This document shows positions 19,867 to 34,800 of a stretch of DNA of 64,000 nt, in pieces. Numbering within the stretch: the first letter of the stretch is position 1; every line of letters starts with the position of its first letter. Both the position numbers and the translations under genes were made by a program. The notes beneath the pieces are model-generated. The model did no database searches. It saw only the letters and a list, made by a program, of their open reading frames with translations, and had not been told where the DNA came from. Location of the stretch: NCBI RefSeq assembly GCF_036324505.1, contig NC_086356.1, positions 18,390,028-18,454,027 of the forward strand, written 5' to 3'. This DNA is from Eleginops maclovinus (taxonomy: Eukaryota; Chordata; Actinopteri; Perciformes; Eleginopidae).

Positions 19867-22800
19867 CTGAAACCAACCCACATACTCTCATTAGACATTT
19901 ATCAAGAGTCACTTACGGTTAATTACACAATTGACTGACAGTGTGCTTGGAAAACCACACAGGATTCATTTCTTTAACTGACTGGGGAATGAACACGAGT
20001 ATTTAATTCTTACTTTCTAAAAAAACTAAACTTAAAAATAATAGTTCAGCGCTATTATCATCCAATGCTCTGCGAGAAAGTAAACAAACATCTGCCTCAA
20101 GATGTGGAACTCTTCTTTCAACCAATAAAGAATATCCTCCAAATCTAAAACACAGTCCAGTGTTTCTCTGAGTAGTTTCAGCCGTGCCTCACCTCTTGCT
20201 GCAGTGTGTCCTGTGGTATACGAGGCGGCGCCTGGGGCGGATGGGAGACTTTGAGCATCAGGTAATCAATGAGCTGCTCTCTGGAAGGATGGCGAGCCAT
20301 CGAGCCCTGGCCCAGCTGAGGACGAACAGAAGGGCCCATCTGACCATTCATCAAAGGCACCTAGGAAACAAAACCACATGAGGTTGTGATGGGAGGTTTG
20401 AAATGATGTCTTGCTCTGCGGCTGGAGGTCTGTGTGTGTTAAACCTACTTTTCTGTGAGGGTCCATGGTGTAGCTCTGCTGTCCTTGAGGAAACACATCA
20501 TCCTGAAAGGGCAGACAGTCATGATTATTAACAGTGTGCCTAAACCTCACTGCACTGAAACTCATTTACAACGAGGGATAATAGGCAGGACGGGTGGTTA
20601 GATACTGACACGCACACTTCTCATGTCTGGTAATGACATTAGGTGGTGAAGGAAGGAGGTGAGAGGGACACAGCTCATTAAAATCAGGAACAATTACATT
20701 AAACTGTGCTTGGTTTCTATTCAGTCTGAGCAACGAGTCATTCTAAATATTGGCTTACGGGAGAACAGGAGCATCTTACATGTGAAGTAGGGAAGGGGTT
20801 ACACAATGCTCTTATCTTTAGATTGTGTCAGAGCCTCTTCTTCTCCTCTACAGATTCTAACACCCACTTTCTAATCACTCAAACACACACCTCTACCCAC
20901 TTACCTTTTGCAAACACAGATTTCATCCCCACACACTACGTGAGAGGGTATGAAGTGAGTCTGAGGGGACAGGGAGTTGAAGTAAAGATGAGGAGTGAGC
21001 AGAGCAGGGATATAAAGTGCAGTTAGAAGGAGAAGAAAATCACTGTTGTATGAAGCAAAACGCACGCCATGATGAGTATGATGTTAGAGCAGCTGGCTGG
21101 TTTAAAAGGGGTGGGGGTGGTTTGTACCATAAATAAAATAACACATCTCTTTATCAACTTCAATTAAGGAAGAGCCTGTTTATAAATAAAATGGCTTAAA
21201 AATGCTAATTATCCTCCAAGAAGCCTGTTGTTTCACTGCTTCAGTATTGTTGCCAGGTAGATTTAGAAAAAAACTGCAGTAAATGTGTCACTAGAATTTA
21301 CTCCAATGCTAACTCTCTTTGCATAAAAAAAGACAGAAATTGTTCCTAGATGACTTTAAGGTGATGTGGTCGATATGATGAATCTTTTCCTTCACATTCA
21401 GAGATGTTAAAAATCTCCGTAGCAACCTTCATGATTTCAGCAGATTTCTCTTTCTCTGATTCTAGCATGAAGTATTGTAAAGCCAGTCAATTGGATGATG
21501 GTACAATATATAGAAGACCCGTTTTAAATCAGTCCAACTGCACTGCACTGTAGGAGCTACACAACAAACCAGCCACTTTCCACTCAGAGGAGAAAGTCAG
21601 GTACTACGAAGGGTCTGTGGTCGTGATAATCAGATGTTAGGAGGGACATTTTACTTTCCCTTGCGTATAAAAAAGACAAGTGAAAGGTTCAGTGATCACT
21701 TCTCAACACCGAAGAGAGAAGGAAACAGACATTACTGTTCTTCTAAAGGATGTGAAAGCAGGAAGCCCCGGCTGGTTACGAGCAGCAGGAAGGAGCTAAC
21801 TTCACAGTACTCACGCATAGGCCCAGCGCTCCATAGGGCCCTCCGTCCCTGGCACTAAACACCAGAGACCCCTGGCTGGCATGCATATCCCTACAGCTGC
21901 CGTAGTGAGACCAGCTCAGCGGAGCGTTATTGGAATTATAGGAGCGAGACAGCGCGCTCTGAACAGAGGGACGTATACGGGACAACCGGCAACACGGACA
22001 TGTCAGCCGAGGCCATGCATCCACCACACGAGTGATGACATAAAAGACAAAAAGGTTTACAGTATAAACACACACATGCAGTGAATCAGAAACATTGTGC
22101 ACAGCTGGGTTAGTAGGCTTTTGTATCTCCATGTTAGAGGGTCAGTCCATCTAAATATCCACATATAGTTTCACTTCTGCTAGCCCAGGTTTGAGAGCCC
22201 AATAAAGAAATAGCTTGTGATTCTCTGTTATATCTTGGATTTGGTGAAGTTGGTTTAATACCTGCTCTACTGCCAACAAAGCCCTCATCAAATCTTTTTT
22301 TCCCCAATGTCTCTTTTGCTTTTTCTTTCAGATGCCTTAATTTCCCCCCAAACAAACTACCTGGTTTTGGTTAATATTTGGTTTCAAAACCAAATATATG
22401 AGGCGGTATGCTTGTTTGGCCGCTCCCTCAGTGTGATCTGCAGTCTGTCTGTCAACCTGGAAATGTGTTCACTGACATTTCATCGTACCACAGCAGTGCT
22501 TTTTTACCTTTTCCATTTTCTTGTACTCGATGTGCCGCATCACCTGATCTCTCCAGTCTGTTGGCACCCTTCCCGCCCCAACCGGTCCGGGCCCCTCCAG
22601 CAGTGAGTGCTCAGACTTCACCCTGGCGTTGGGCCTCTTGCTGGGGCTGCTCTGCTGGTAGTTGAAGTCGCTGACGGACATGGTCCTCTCTGGAAGCTCG
22701 TGAGGCTGCGGCCGGGCGCACGGAGGCCTGGAAGTACCGGGGACGTCGATGCTGTAAGTGCGCGCTGATAGGGGCCTCTGCATGGCTTGGCTCATGGCCA

Positions 22801-25800
22801 GCGGCCCCCTGGCGAGGGTGTGGATGTCCCGGTATGTCATGTATTCCCCGTCAGGCACCTGCATGCGTCTGGGGTCGCCCATGGAGACGGTGGAGGCGGT
22901 GCTGCTTTGCCTCTGCAGAGTACTGCTCCGGCCCTGGCCTCCAGTAGAATAAGCCCACATGTCCCCGGAGGCTTTGGGAGCCATGGGAGGCCCCCTCTGC
23001 TGGGGCTGATGAGGGTAGGGAGGGGCTTGGTTACGGTTGGAGTAGTTGGTGTTGGCTAGTGAGTGTGGTGGAGGGGGGAGGTAGCCTTGCTGCTCAGGAG
23101 GCATGGGCGTCCTCGGGGCCCACAGACCCTCTTTAGGCATGGCACTGCTGGAGTACTGGATGTTGTACTGAGGGGGGGGGAGGCCCATGGCCATGCTGGA
23201 AGAGATTGGGTATCTGCTGGTGCTTGCAGGGGGCTTGGAGGAGGACAGCAGGTCTGAGGAGGAGGCGGAGGAGCCGGGGTAGATCTGCAGAGTCTGGTCG
23301 TTGAGTAACTGACTGGCCGACTTGCTCCTGACGATGCTCTGGCCCTGAGCTCCGGGCCCCGAGCCGGCCCCTGCCATCCTGGTCATTCCTGCTGTGTCAT
23401 AGCTCTCATCGCCCCCGTCACAGGAGAACAGCTTCATGCCTCCTGATTCGATGTTGCTCACACTCTGACACTTCATCACCTGCGGGGGGTCACACCTCTT
23501 CTCTGGAGACAGTTCCTCGGTGCTGCGAGACAGAGACATGTCGCTGCTGGCGGTGGTTCCTGTCGAGGCGGAATGCACCGCAGGCGTCTCCACTCTCATG
23601 GCTTGGCTTCTGTTCCCCAGACTGTCGATGCAGTCCCTGCCCTGCTGGTTTCCGTTCAGGTAATGCTCCATGTTATCGTTGCTGTAGCCCTGCTTGCTGT
23701 CCTCCTGGGGGACTGAACCATTCTTGGTTTTGTCCACCTCGTCCAGCCGCACCATGTTGTCCGTTGGTAATTTGGACACGTTCATATTGATCTGGTCCCA
23801 CTTGGTGTACGTCTCTCCCATGCCGTTGTTAATTCCCTTCTCGATGAAGGCCAGCCTGGCTTCCATGGACAGGTCGTAGTCCCCCATTTTCTCTGGAGGG
23901 GTTTGCTGGGTTTTCAGAAGGGCTTGAAGGGATGTTTCAGAGCCGTTTCCGTTATGGAGGAGAGGGGTGGTGTCTTTAGGCTGGTTCATATTCTCATCCT
24001 CATGCCTAAAACAAAAAAGGTGGTACATCAGGTTAGGTAATAACGCCAGGAGGAAGACCCTCCTTTATACTCTGCCATAAAGAGGCCTTTTCTCTTTTCT
24101 GAAGTGTGTTATAGGTTTGCATATTAATGGTCTGCAAAGGCTAGAATCCCTGTGTTCCCCCAGTGGGTGTTTCTCTACCACAGACTCCCCCACCCCCCCT
24201 GCATGAAACGCCTCCATTTGTTTACTTCCGTGATATAGAGACATCACCTACCCAACACTCTACATCATCTACATCTCGAAGCGGTTTACCAATCACAACA
24301 GAGCCGGCAAGCTAACCAATCAGAGCAGACTGTGCTCTGGTTTCAGACAGAGGGTGAAAAGGGGTGCTGCAGCACAGGCAGCATGAGAAAAATAAAGAGC
24401 TTTCTGAACATTAAAGCATGGAGACATGTCCCAGTAGAGACACTACATACTGATATGAACCTCAGAATGTGGATTATAGGGCCCCTTTAAAAGGTTTATA
24501 GAATGATACACACCTGCTTTTTGCCAGGAAGGGCATCTTTGCCTCTCTCTCGGGGGTGCACAGAGAGTTGTCCTGGCTGCTGTCTGTGGTCAGAGACACT
24601 GAGTCCGACATGCGTGACGGAGACGAACAGTTGCTGTTGTTCTGGTTGCTGTTAGCAACTATGTCATCCAGAAGAGAGTCTGCGTCATCTGTTGATCACA
24701 AATACTGCTTTAAGTATCCTGGATATATATTCACTGTGGCTCCCAATATATATTGCGAACAAACACAATGTTTACCTTTTTTGTCTTTACTTAGGGTCAC
24801 CACTTTAGGCTGGTTGATTGAGATCTCAATAAGGGGGGGTCTCATCTCAGCCACCTTCATCTCCACCTCTTCATCAGACAGCTCCTCAGAATCCTGAAGT
24901 GCAAAAACAATCATTTAAAACTCTATAATGTGCTTGTTGAATTTGAAATTAGGAGGCTTAAACAGTACCTCCAGTGTGTCCTCATGGTTCATCATAGAGC
25001 CCCCTGCAGTTTTGAGAGGGACTCTCTGAGAGCTGTACGAGTCTGAAGTGTCTTTCCATTCTGTGGAAGAGGAGTTCTGGCCATATGTGATGGAGGGCTC
25101 GATGTCTGATACTGTGCCGTTGGGGTAGGCAGTTTCAGTCACCTAAGAAGAAAAACAAATGTATTAAAAATAATCCTTCCCCTGTGTATGGAATTATCAT
25201 TCTTAAAGGGGAACTGAAATTTCCAAGCAATATATGACATTTGGCTGAAGCTGACCTTAACTCCCACGTCCTGCACTCCGATGTGGTTCCTCTCCACTGG
25301 TTTTGCATCCCTACCCGACTCATCACCTGACTCGTCCTCCTTCAGCCGGTGAGCCACAGACTGGGCTGTCTTCACCATGTTCTTCAGCTCGTCTGGGTAG
25401 GGAGTGGGGTAGCGCTTCAGGTTACCCTCCTGGGAGGAGACGCATGTCAAAAGAAGTGAAAATGTCAGTGGGAATTCCATAGAGAAAGAGTATCAGTATC
25501 ATATGGACACATTTCTCACTGATACAAGACACTAATGTGGATTTTATTAAGCGGGTGCATTTATTCAAATGTATCTTTAGTTTGAGCCATTGAACTCGAC
25601 AGTAACTTCTTGAAATGCCAGACTGGACATGATAACAGCATTATCAAAGTAATAGTTGTTGCCAAAATGACAACTGATGACAACAATGTCCTTATGCTTT
25701 ATTTTTCCTTTAACAACGGTCATGACAAAGTGTTTGACACCTACCCGTGGGGGTGTTTCTCTCTCATCCTTGTCTTCGTCACACTCGAAGGCCACCTGAG

Positions 25801-28800
25801 CTCGGTGCTTGCGTTGTTCCTCCCAGAGAGCTGGATTGAAGCTTTCAGAGTCAGAGTTGGGAATGTCTAAAAAATAAAAGAAGAAAAGTGGAAGAGGAGG
25901 ACAATGTGTTAGTTTTTAATGTAATGTTTAGTATGATACCCTCATTTATACAAGTCTGACTTTGACCACATGGTGGCACAAAGACTACGTGAGGCAAAAC
26001 ATAAAAAGAGCTGTGGAGAAACTCAAGTTAACCCTTTAAACTCAAAACATTCAATCATGAAGTATTGATACTTGGAATTGTTGTTGCATTAAACTGACAA
26101 AAAGATCAAAAGCACGACATTAAACATTATTGCAATAACGTAAATATGAAAAGATTTGTCAACAATTTAATGACAAGATTACTTTTCTTGTTTGTGTGAC
26201 TGCTATGTGAAGGGAGAACACAGCACATGAATACTAAGAAAAATATATGTCAGGGCAGTGGCTATTGTGGTTATGATGATGCATGAACTCTGCAGCAGTA
26301 TCTTTGCCGGTGATCCGCCAACCCACGTGTCTCTTTGTCTTATCGCAAATCAGTAATCAACAAATCTGACCACAAATCATCCTTTTTTTTAAGGATTGAT
26401 ATCATACTTTATGACTAGAACTGTCAGTTAAGCTTTCAGGTGGTGTAGAATACACTATAAAAGTCCAAAACAAGAACTCTCGTCTCTAAATGAGTGTGAA
26501 TGCACCATGGATAATGTGAGTCACCTGGTGTGTGACCGCCATGTCGACAAGTTTTAAAACAATTACCGCAGTCAGGTGGACACTTATTCCCGCCTCTCAG
26601 GAAACACGAGGAAACAGATGAAAGCTATTTTGGAAAATTCCCAGTTGATTAGCGTGGAAAATGACATGAAGCAGATGGCTCGGAGATATCAAACGGAGAA
26701 CAGGACCTGCATACACTCACTTGAATGGGGTATTTTCTGCTGGTGCACCACATCACTGACATTGTCGCAAAAATCCAGCAGCTGACTCACTAGCATTTTG
26801 TAGTTCAAGCGAGTAGATCTTAAACCACTAATTACTCCAAGGTTAAGACCAACGGGGTCAGGCTGTCCTGTGTCATCGGAAACCAAACCAAACTAACAGA
26901 TGCTTGACAAGAAGGAGACGACTAATGTTTCTTCTGCAGCTTTAGTCTCGGGTAACAAGGTCCCTCATGAAATATGAAAACAAGAATCGTTGCCGGCCAC
27001 TTATAAGATCGCTACAAGACAATGAGACTTATAAAACCACTTATGTTCTTGACTTAAATATCTAGCTTTGCTGCTAAGAACCGAACGGTGAAAAAAGGTC
27101 GGAAATATTTGCATTCGATTTTTCTGTTATGTTTTTTCACCATTGTTCTCGTTGAATGCACAGTACTCACAGTCCTCGGTCCTGGTTTGCTGGGGGAACA
27201 TGTAGTTGGTCAGCACAGTTTTGTGTGTCTCTGGATCCTCCTCTTTCTGGAGCGGGATCAGGGGCTTTGACTGTGGGAGATAGAAAGTAGGTTTGAGTGT
27301 GCTATCGACGATGCGTTGTCAACACACACAGTCCTGGTGTCTCTGCGCCTTTTTGGCATTGGAAATGAATTTGGCTGTAACATTGGTACTTGATGAAACT
27401 CAAACTGGAGAGCACATGTGGGGAAACACATCACAAGTTGCACCAATTATGAAATGCATTTGGTTCACCACTTTCCCACAGGTCTTTGTGGCAGAGTTTC
27501 TCCCTTTCATCTCCTCCAAACCACCCACTGCCCTCGCTTTGATTGAGACAATACTTAAACACCTTTGAGGGCCACTTCCTGACAACCATCCCTTGATGAA
27601 GCTGTCTTAAGCCCCATCAATGTCTCCTTGATCCAATCACCATCGCTGCACCTGCCAAAGAGAATCCTTGCATCTCAAAACTGCTCTGTCGGCTAAAAAT
27701 CTCTCCTTGACATTATTTCTAACAAAACTGCTCTCCTCAATTAGTTGGTACATCTTATTTATAAACATGCACCTTATCGTGTCAGTGTTCTACAAGTCAA
27801 TAAAGGAAAATGACACTCTTGATCCACAAAGAAAACATGAAAAAACAACATTGAATGCGTGAACAGATTTGATTGACTCATTTCTACAGGAATGCTGTTT
27901 TTTAAATCCTCAGGGTAAAAGCTTAGTCACCCTTGGTCCCCAGAGTGTTGGTCATCTGACCTGGGAGTCCTTTCTTTATAATTTGCATTTAGAAAACAGA
28001 GTGTGAGCAATAAATCAGGAGATATTGGATCATTACAGATGTATTTGAATTGGCTGCATTTCATTATACAGGGAATTGAGGTACAGATAAGCTCAACACA
28101 TGTTTATTAAGCTATTTATTTATCATTAAACTTCTGCCTTTTAAGTTTTAAATGTACAAGGGGTCACAATGTGATTGATTGTGGAGAGATGTGTGAACGA
28201 TAAGACACCTATCACAATTCTTTCTGCTTTTAATAGACCAAAGACAGCTTTAAGACACGTTGTTTTATTGACAATTTGTTGAGTCAATTCAACAGACACT
28301 TAAAATGGTCTAGTCGGGATGAAACAAAGGCTGAATTATTTATTAATGGATTTCACGATGCGGTGAGTCAACATTATTTAGAAGTATGTAAAAGCTGGAA
28401 CTCAAATGCACTGAATCAATACACTCCTGCAGCATCCTCTCCCACAGTTCTTTGCAAACATTTAAACGCCTCTGATAAGCTGGGAAACAAGTAGTTCAAG
28501 AATTCCTTTCCCACACGAAGCTACACCGCTATGACAAAAGTCACTTCCTGACACACAGGCTGAGCGGACTCGCACATTTCCACCTCTGATAGGCTTATCT
28601 TGTGTTCTGTGCAGGGCTACATTAGCCAAGGCAGACGTCCAAACATCAAGCAACACAACTCCTTCAAATCCCTCTACCTCTGCTTCACCTCCGGCTAGTT
28701 GCTGCTGCTTTTTCTCACTAACGGTTTCCCTGTCAGTCAAGTGTCAGTAATAAACCTGTTTGACAGCCATGCCTAGATGACCATACTGTGGTCTTTCAAC

Positions 28801-31800
28801 AGGTACTCATGTAAGCGTAACATCTTCTGACATTTATTAGGATCCACCAGCACTTTAAAAACGTAGTATTTATAGTTTCACTGTCTAACCTGCACTGCCA
28901 TGTAGCCCGATCAAATGTCCTGGAAGTGGTGTACTAAATTTGCAATGCGTTTCCCTTAGCCTTATTGGATTCATTTACAGCTGATTAATGTGGCGAGTGC
29001 CCTACCCCTGCTGTATCAGCTTTATCCTTGTGATTCATATTTCATTTATACAATATTACCTGGTTTTCAGACAGCCACATTGCAGTCATCTGGCTCAGTT
29101 TAGTGAAACTGTACGGGAGATTCTTCAACCTGCAGAGGAACAGAAAAAAACACAGGCAGTCAGTCGTGTTGCATCAACACCAATGAGTAAAAGTTACAAA
29201 TGACTGCCAAATGAACAGTGTGAGGTCATCTTAATGTGTGATGGCCCACTGAACAGCAACTTTAAGCCTTTTTCCTCAAAAAATAAATGTCAAATATTTT
29301 GGAATGTGGCCAAAGTTATTTAGTGTATTTGGCACAGAACACCCCTGATTAAAAACCGTATTGAGGCCTTAGCTTCCAAAACATCCCATTTTCATTCTGG
29401 CCACAATTAAGATTATTTCATTATGGTGTAATTATCACATTATGTTTCAGAAAGTGGATGTGTAGCGTGAGATCAACTCCATTGCCTTCAATTTATGCAA
29501 TTCATAATAAAGCATTTATGCAAGGCTGCAGGAAGCTTCTTCTATAAGGAACTGCTCATAAATATTTCGTCATGGATCGAGCTGCAGATCTTTCCTTGAT
29601 AAATTGATTATCCTATCAAATGTCCCAAAATGATTCTTAAATCCTATAGAGTGGTGCAGGGATGACTTATTTTTGTACTGCTGACCCGGAAATAAGCTGC
29701 CCATTGGTTCCCTCGACAAAAAAGTAATGCAATTTCTCCGAAGGATTTTGGAATATTGTAAAAGTTAAGATCTGTGGAACATGATCCGGTTTGATAAATG
29801 CATGTTTTGTTCAGCCGGATAATCTCCACATGTCTATCCTACTTTTATCTTTTTAGAATCATACATCTAATCGTCAGAAGCAAAATGATAACGTATCTAT
29901 AACTACAGACGAGTACAGCAGGGTTGCACGACTTCAACGCCACGCCAACTTAAGATCCTTTCAACTGACTATCATGCACTTGCATATTTTAACAAAGCTT
30001 TTCCTTTTAGCCACACTGAGTTTAACTAGAAGTCATGGCTGTTTCAAGACCGTCAGTCAGTCAGGACTCACTTGTTGTTACTGAGATTGATGACCTTGAG
30101 CTTCTGCATGTCACCCATTTCCTCAGGCAAGGACTCCAGCTTGTTGGAATGTAGGAACAGCACAGTTGCATTCTTCCAGCTGCCCATCTGCGAGGGGGAG
30201 AAACCGAGGAATCAGAGTCGTGAGCCAACAAGGCTGGCTGTTACAGATGAGCAGACTGGCCTCTCACACCTTTTAACACATCTCTATTCTCAACCAACTC
30301 ACACGCATGTTGTTCTACACTGTAATGTGCATACTCACCTCGGGGGGAAGTAGGGTAAGGAAGTTGTGATCTGCAGCAAAGGTGCGGATGCTGACACACT
30401 GACCGATGGTAGAGGGCAACGCTTCGATCTCATTAAAGCTGCAGTCCAGCTCATCCAGAGAGTTCAGTCTGATGAAGAGGAGGGTAGTGAGATGTTAATC
30501 AGGTGATGTCATTGTTACAGTATACAGCACTTTATCACCTTACATGTTGGTTAAATAACACAGAGTTTGTAGAGTTCCTCTAAATAATTGGAAGACTTGA
30601 CAGAGGCTTGAGATAAATGATTAAAACTGAACCATTAGAGGCAAAGTAATCCTGACCTTGGGTCCCAGTATATGGCAAAAATCCTGGATCCCACAGTTCC
30701 TATAATGCAACTCAATAACATGTTTTATGTTTAACAATGACATCTTTCAAACTCCACATCCCCAGTGTGTATTCACCACCCCCATGCCAAGAAAGCTTCC
30801 TATAGAGCCCCTGTAGACATTATAAGGCCACTTCACAGGCTCATTACTTTTTATGGCAAGTAAACTGAAATTCATGAGAAACACCCGCAGAATGTCCCTC
30901 TAATTCTAATATATCAAACTGTCAAAGTAGATGTCATGACTGGGTAGCATGAGATTGAACAATGTTTCTCTTCTCTATGTACTTAGAGTAGAGAGATTTA
31001 TCTAACAGTGAAATAGACGTTTACATCAACCCTGATGCATCTTAAAATCTTCAAGGGACTGAACCCATGTTGACACAGAAGAGCTGAACAGCTGGGGCTT
31101 TCTGCTGAATGAAAAATGCAAATGCACTCTTGGGATTCAGATGAATGCAACAAAAAAAGAGTCTGACTCGCAGAAGGGCCACAGTGTTATATAACAATCT
31201 AACTCCAACACACAGGATTCAACCCCTCCCTAAGGAACAGGGACACAAACAGCCGAATGAATAAAAAAACAGCTATAACTGAAAAATTAATCAGCTTGCT
31301 TAAAATAAAATCATTGAATGGGATTAAACTAAACCATAGGCTTTGTAATATAATCTGTGTCAAATTACATGAGGAGAAACATTCTAACATATGGCTTTAT
31401 GGACAATGCTTGTTGTTTGGTAACAATGGATGAAAAAGGGACTGCAGGAGATTGTCAGTCAATATAGATTTAGCTCTCTGGTGGATGGAGGAATGGACAG
31501 GAAAAATGGAGCCTAATCTTTGTGTTGGAACAAAAGGATTTGGATTATGTGGACCTGAGTCACTCTGCATCTGTTGCCTGCAGGGGTTACCTGTCTGCTG
31601 CACACAACAGCAGCCTGAGAACAGCTATGGCTGATTTAATCAGTAGTGTATTGGAGGGTCATCTAGTAAGATTACAAATCGACCTTTGCACAATGAATTA
31701 CTCCGTTTCCATAAATCAATACGGCAGACTCAGAACCATGAGACTCAATTATTGTCAATCATACTTCATAATCATGCCCGTTATCAGGTCATTCCATATC

Positions 31801-34800
31801 GGCATCATTGGACCAAAACAAATGAAGCAGCAGAACACATTATGTCTAATGGGAATATCTGATTTATCCAGACAGCAGTTTGTGAGATCAGGGGATGGCA
31901 GATGAAAACAACCCATAATCTTCTGATATTAAAGCTATTGCTGTAACGCTCACCCTCCGACTGAGTCAGGCAGATACATCAGCTGGTTCTCATCCACCTT
32001 CAGTGCAGTGAGTTTCTTCAGGGAGCCTATAGCAGGAGGAAATGAGAGTCTTAGAGTTAGAGAGACGCATGCAACAGCTCAGACAGGTATTGATTATAGC
32101 TTGCTGTTGAAACCACAGAGAGGAAGGATCCATTACAGCGTGTAATTAGATTATTTCATACTGTCGTCTATACCATAATCAGTTGGTAGTAATCAACCCT
32201 GACTATGCACCTGGACTTCTGATTTAATTAACTTGGTATTCACATATGAATGATTAAGAGATGAAAGTAAGCAAATCATTTCAAATATCCGCTTTGTTTT
32301 CTTTTGACAAGAAGGGTTGGATCTACTCTTTCGCAATGTCCAATCATCTATGAAGGAGAAGTACGAATGAGAGTTAAAAAAAAGACTCCAGAGGCCACTG
32401 CGTGAGAGATATTTGTATTAAACTTTACAATTTGTGAACTGCATCCTCTTCTGTGATAAAGTCTTAATGCATGACTTTTAAAAGTAGAATGAGAAATACA
32501 TTGGCAACAGCTAGCAGAGTTGAGGTGTTTCATAATGCGTTTTCTTCAAATAAGTGTGCGTGTGTGTGTGTGTGTTGTAATCTATACCGATGGAGCCTGG
32601 CAGCTGTGTGAGGGCATTGTTGGAGAGCAGAAGGTCCTGCAGGCTCTCACAGCCGCATATTTGCTCGTCCACCATCTCCAGGTTGTTCTTTGAGACATCC
32701 AGGTATACCAGCTGTTTGAGCATCCCTAGCATCTGGACACATAAAAGGAGACAAACAATTAATGCAAACAATTGTCGTCATTATTCAAGAGTTGTGCAAA
32801 CAATTTGCCGTATTTCATTTTGGTTTATATTCCCTAAAGACGTCACTGCTCATAAAAGGCCAGACTGTGATTACAGATGATGTTTTTGAAATGCTGGCAG
32901 AATAAATAATGCTCTAATTATGACCCAGTTACCACCAAGCTGGTCCTTTGGATGAAAAATTAATCTCATGTAACACAATTTGACTATAAAAAAAACATCA
33001 TTATAAATGAATTATGCTCCAGGGAAAATAATGACTTCACAGCTGCAGATGTTTGTTGTTGTTATTATTGGGACATCTGCAAATCCAAAAGTCTTCTGTA
33101 AGATTTTCTGATAGCGTTCACCCAGCAAGAGAATCTTTTTAGAACTGCGGCTTCTTCTCGGCTGGTTTTCTGAGGCCTCAAAGTCTGATGCAAACTGACT
33201 GGGGTTCATTTTGATGAAGATTTAGGCAGACACGTGGATTGAAAATCAAGAGAAATAATCTCAAGGAGACGTCTCGGGGCACAGCAGCGTCTGAAAGTGT
33301 GCATAGGAGTGACTGTAAATTATACCCCAGGTAGAAATGTCAGTCTGTTCCCGTCTATCCACAGCTCCTTGATTCCAGTCAGCTGCTCCAACACCTCAGG
33401 CTGCGGATATAAAGAGGAGAGGGGAGGTTAGGTGTTAGAGACGTGCGTATGACTGTTTAATGGTGTGTGTGTAAAAAAACACAAGTTTAGCTCATAAACA
33501 AGCTATAAATGAACAAGGCAATATGTATTAATGAATTGCTATCTGCAATTGGAAAAGAAGGAATGATGGCCTGTGTTCTAAAATGCAAGTCATGTTCAAT
33601 ATCAGGTACTTTGAGCCTGTACTGTCTCCATGCTTTAATGTTCAAAAAGCACTTTTTTTCCCCTCATACTGCCTGTGCTGCAGCACCTCTTCTCACCCTC
33701 TGTCTGAAACCAGAGAGCAGTCCTAAAAATGTCCAGCATCACATACAATGTGTTGGAGTGCTAGCCAATTGAAGTGAGTGTATTACATAAGGATGTCATT
33801 TTGTTATGGAAGGAAAGAACGGAGTGTAATGGAGGCGTTTTAGGTAACACTACAGGAAAGAGAAAACCCTGAAAAGCAGAATATGGCCTCATTGATAAAT
33901 GAAGAAGGAAAGGGAATGGATTATGTAAGGAGGAGAGATGTCGGCAGCAGGAAGCTAGAAAGCCATGGGCATGGACAGGCAGACTGACAGATACTCACCA
34001 CTTCAGTGAACTCATTACTCCCCAGGTCCAACCGCTCTAGCTGTGTGAGTTTCTGCATGCTCCTGTACACACACAGGGACAGACAGGGAGAAAGATCTTT
34101 AAAATCAGCCAGGATTACGAGCAATGGGGTCATGCGCTTCAACAAGGAAGCCAAAAGAAAAGGATTCATCTTTCATGCTATGTTTTGGATAGCATACATG
34201 CTCTGCTCATGCTCCTTTCACTGAATCCTTTTATGAGAGAATAAATATATTTTACAGCTCGGGCTTGACAGAAAATATGCTTTAAATAATGGACAATGTT
34301 ACGTATGCTAGCCCTAAGCCTCGCTCCAGAGTTTTCTCTCCACATTCAGGTCACATTCTCTGCTACACTATAAACTGCTGATTACCAGTGACAGAAAACT
34401 GGGGGTTAAATACTGTTATAGAACCACTTGTTTTCACAATCCCGAGCAAAAATAGTAAATAAGAATCATTCTTCCATTCCTCAAATCTACTGGCAAGACG
34501 GCTTTGAGGGATTTTAACCCCCAATGGCACCTGCAAATGGTAGCTACCACACGGCATACACAAAATACTTTAAATTGAGTCACAGCCACAACAATACACA
34601 AGAAAGCCAGACATCAAGATCTGTGTTTTCACTTTCTCTGAGCGAGTCATAAAACCTGGTTGTTACACAAACCTAATTTAGGCAGGAACAATAAAGACTT
34701 GTGTAAATTCTGAAGTTCAACTAATAATTCTACCTACAAAACAAAAGCGAACGACCATGAAATGGAGATGTACCGAGTTGTGTTTGGGAACAGAAATGAT

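Noticed and set aside
22758..23257. Plus-strand open frames rich in Arg, Gly and Pro
   Set aside because: Opposite-strand shadows of the long GC-rich erbin exon.
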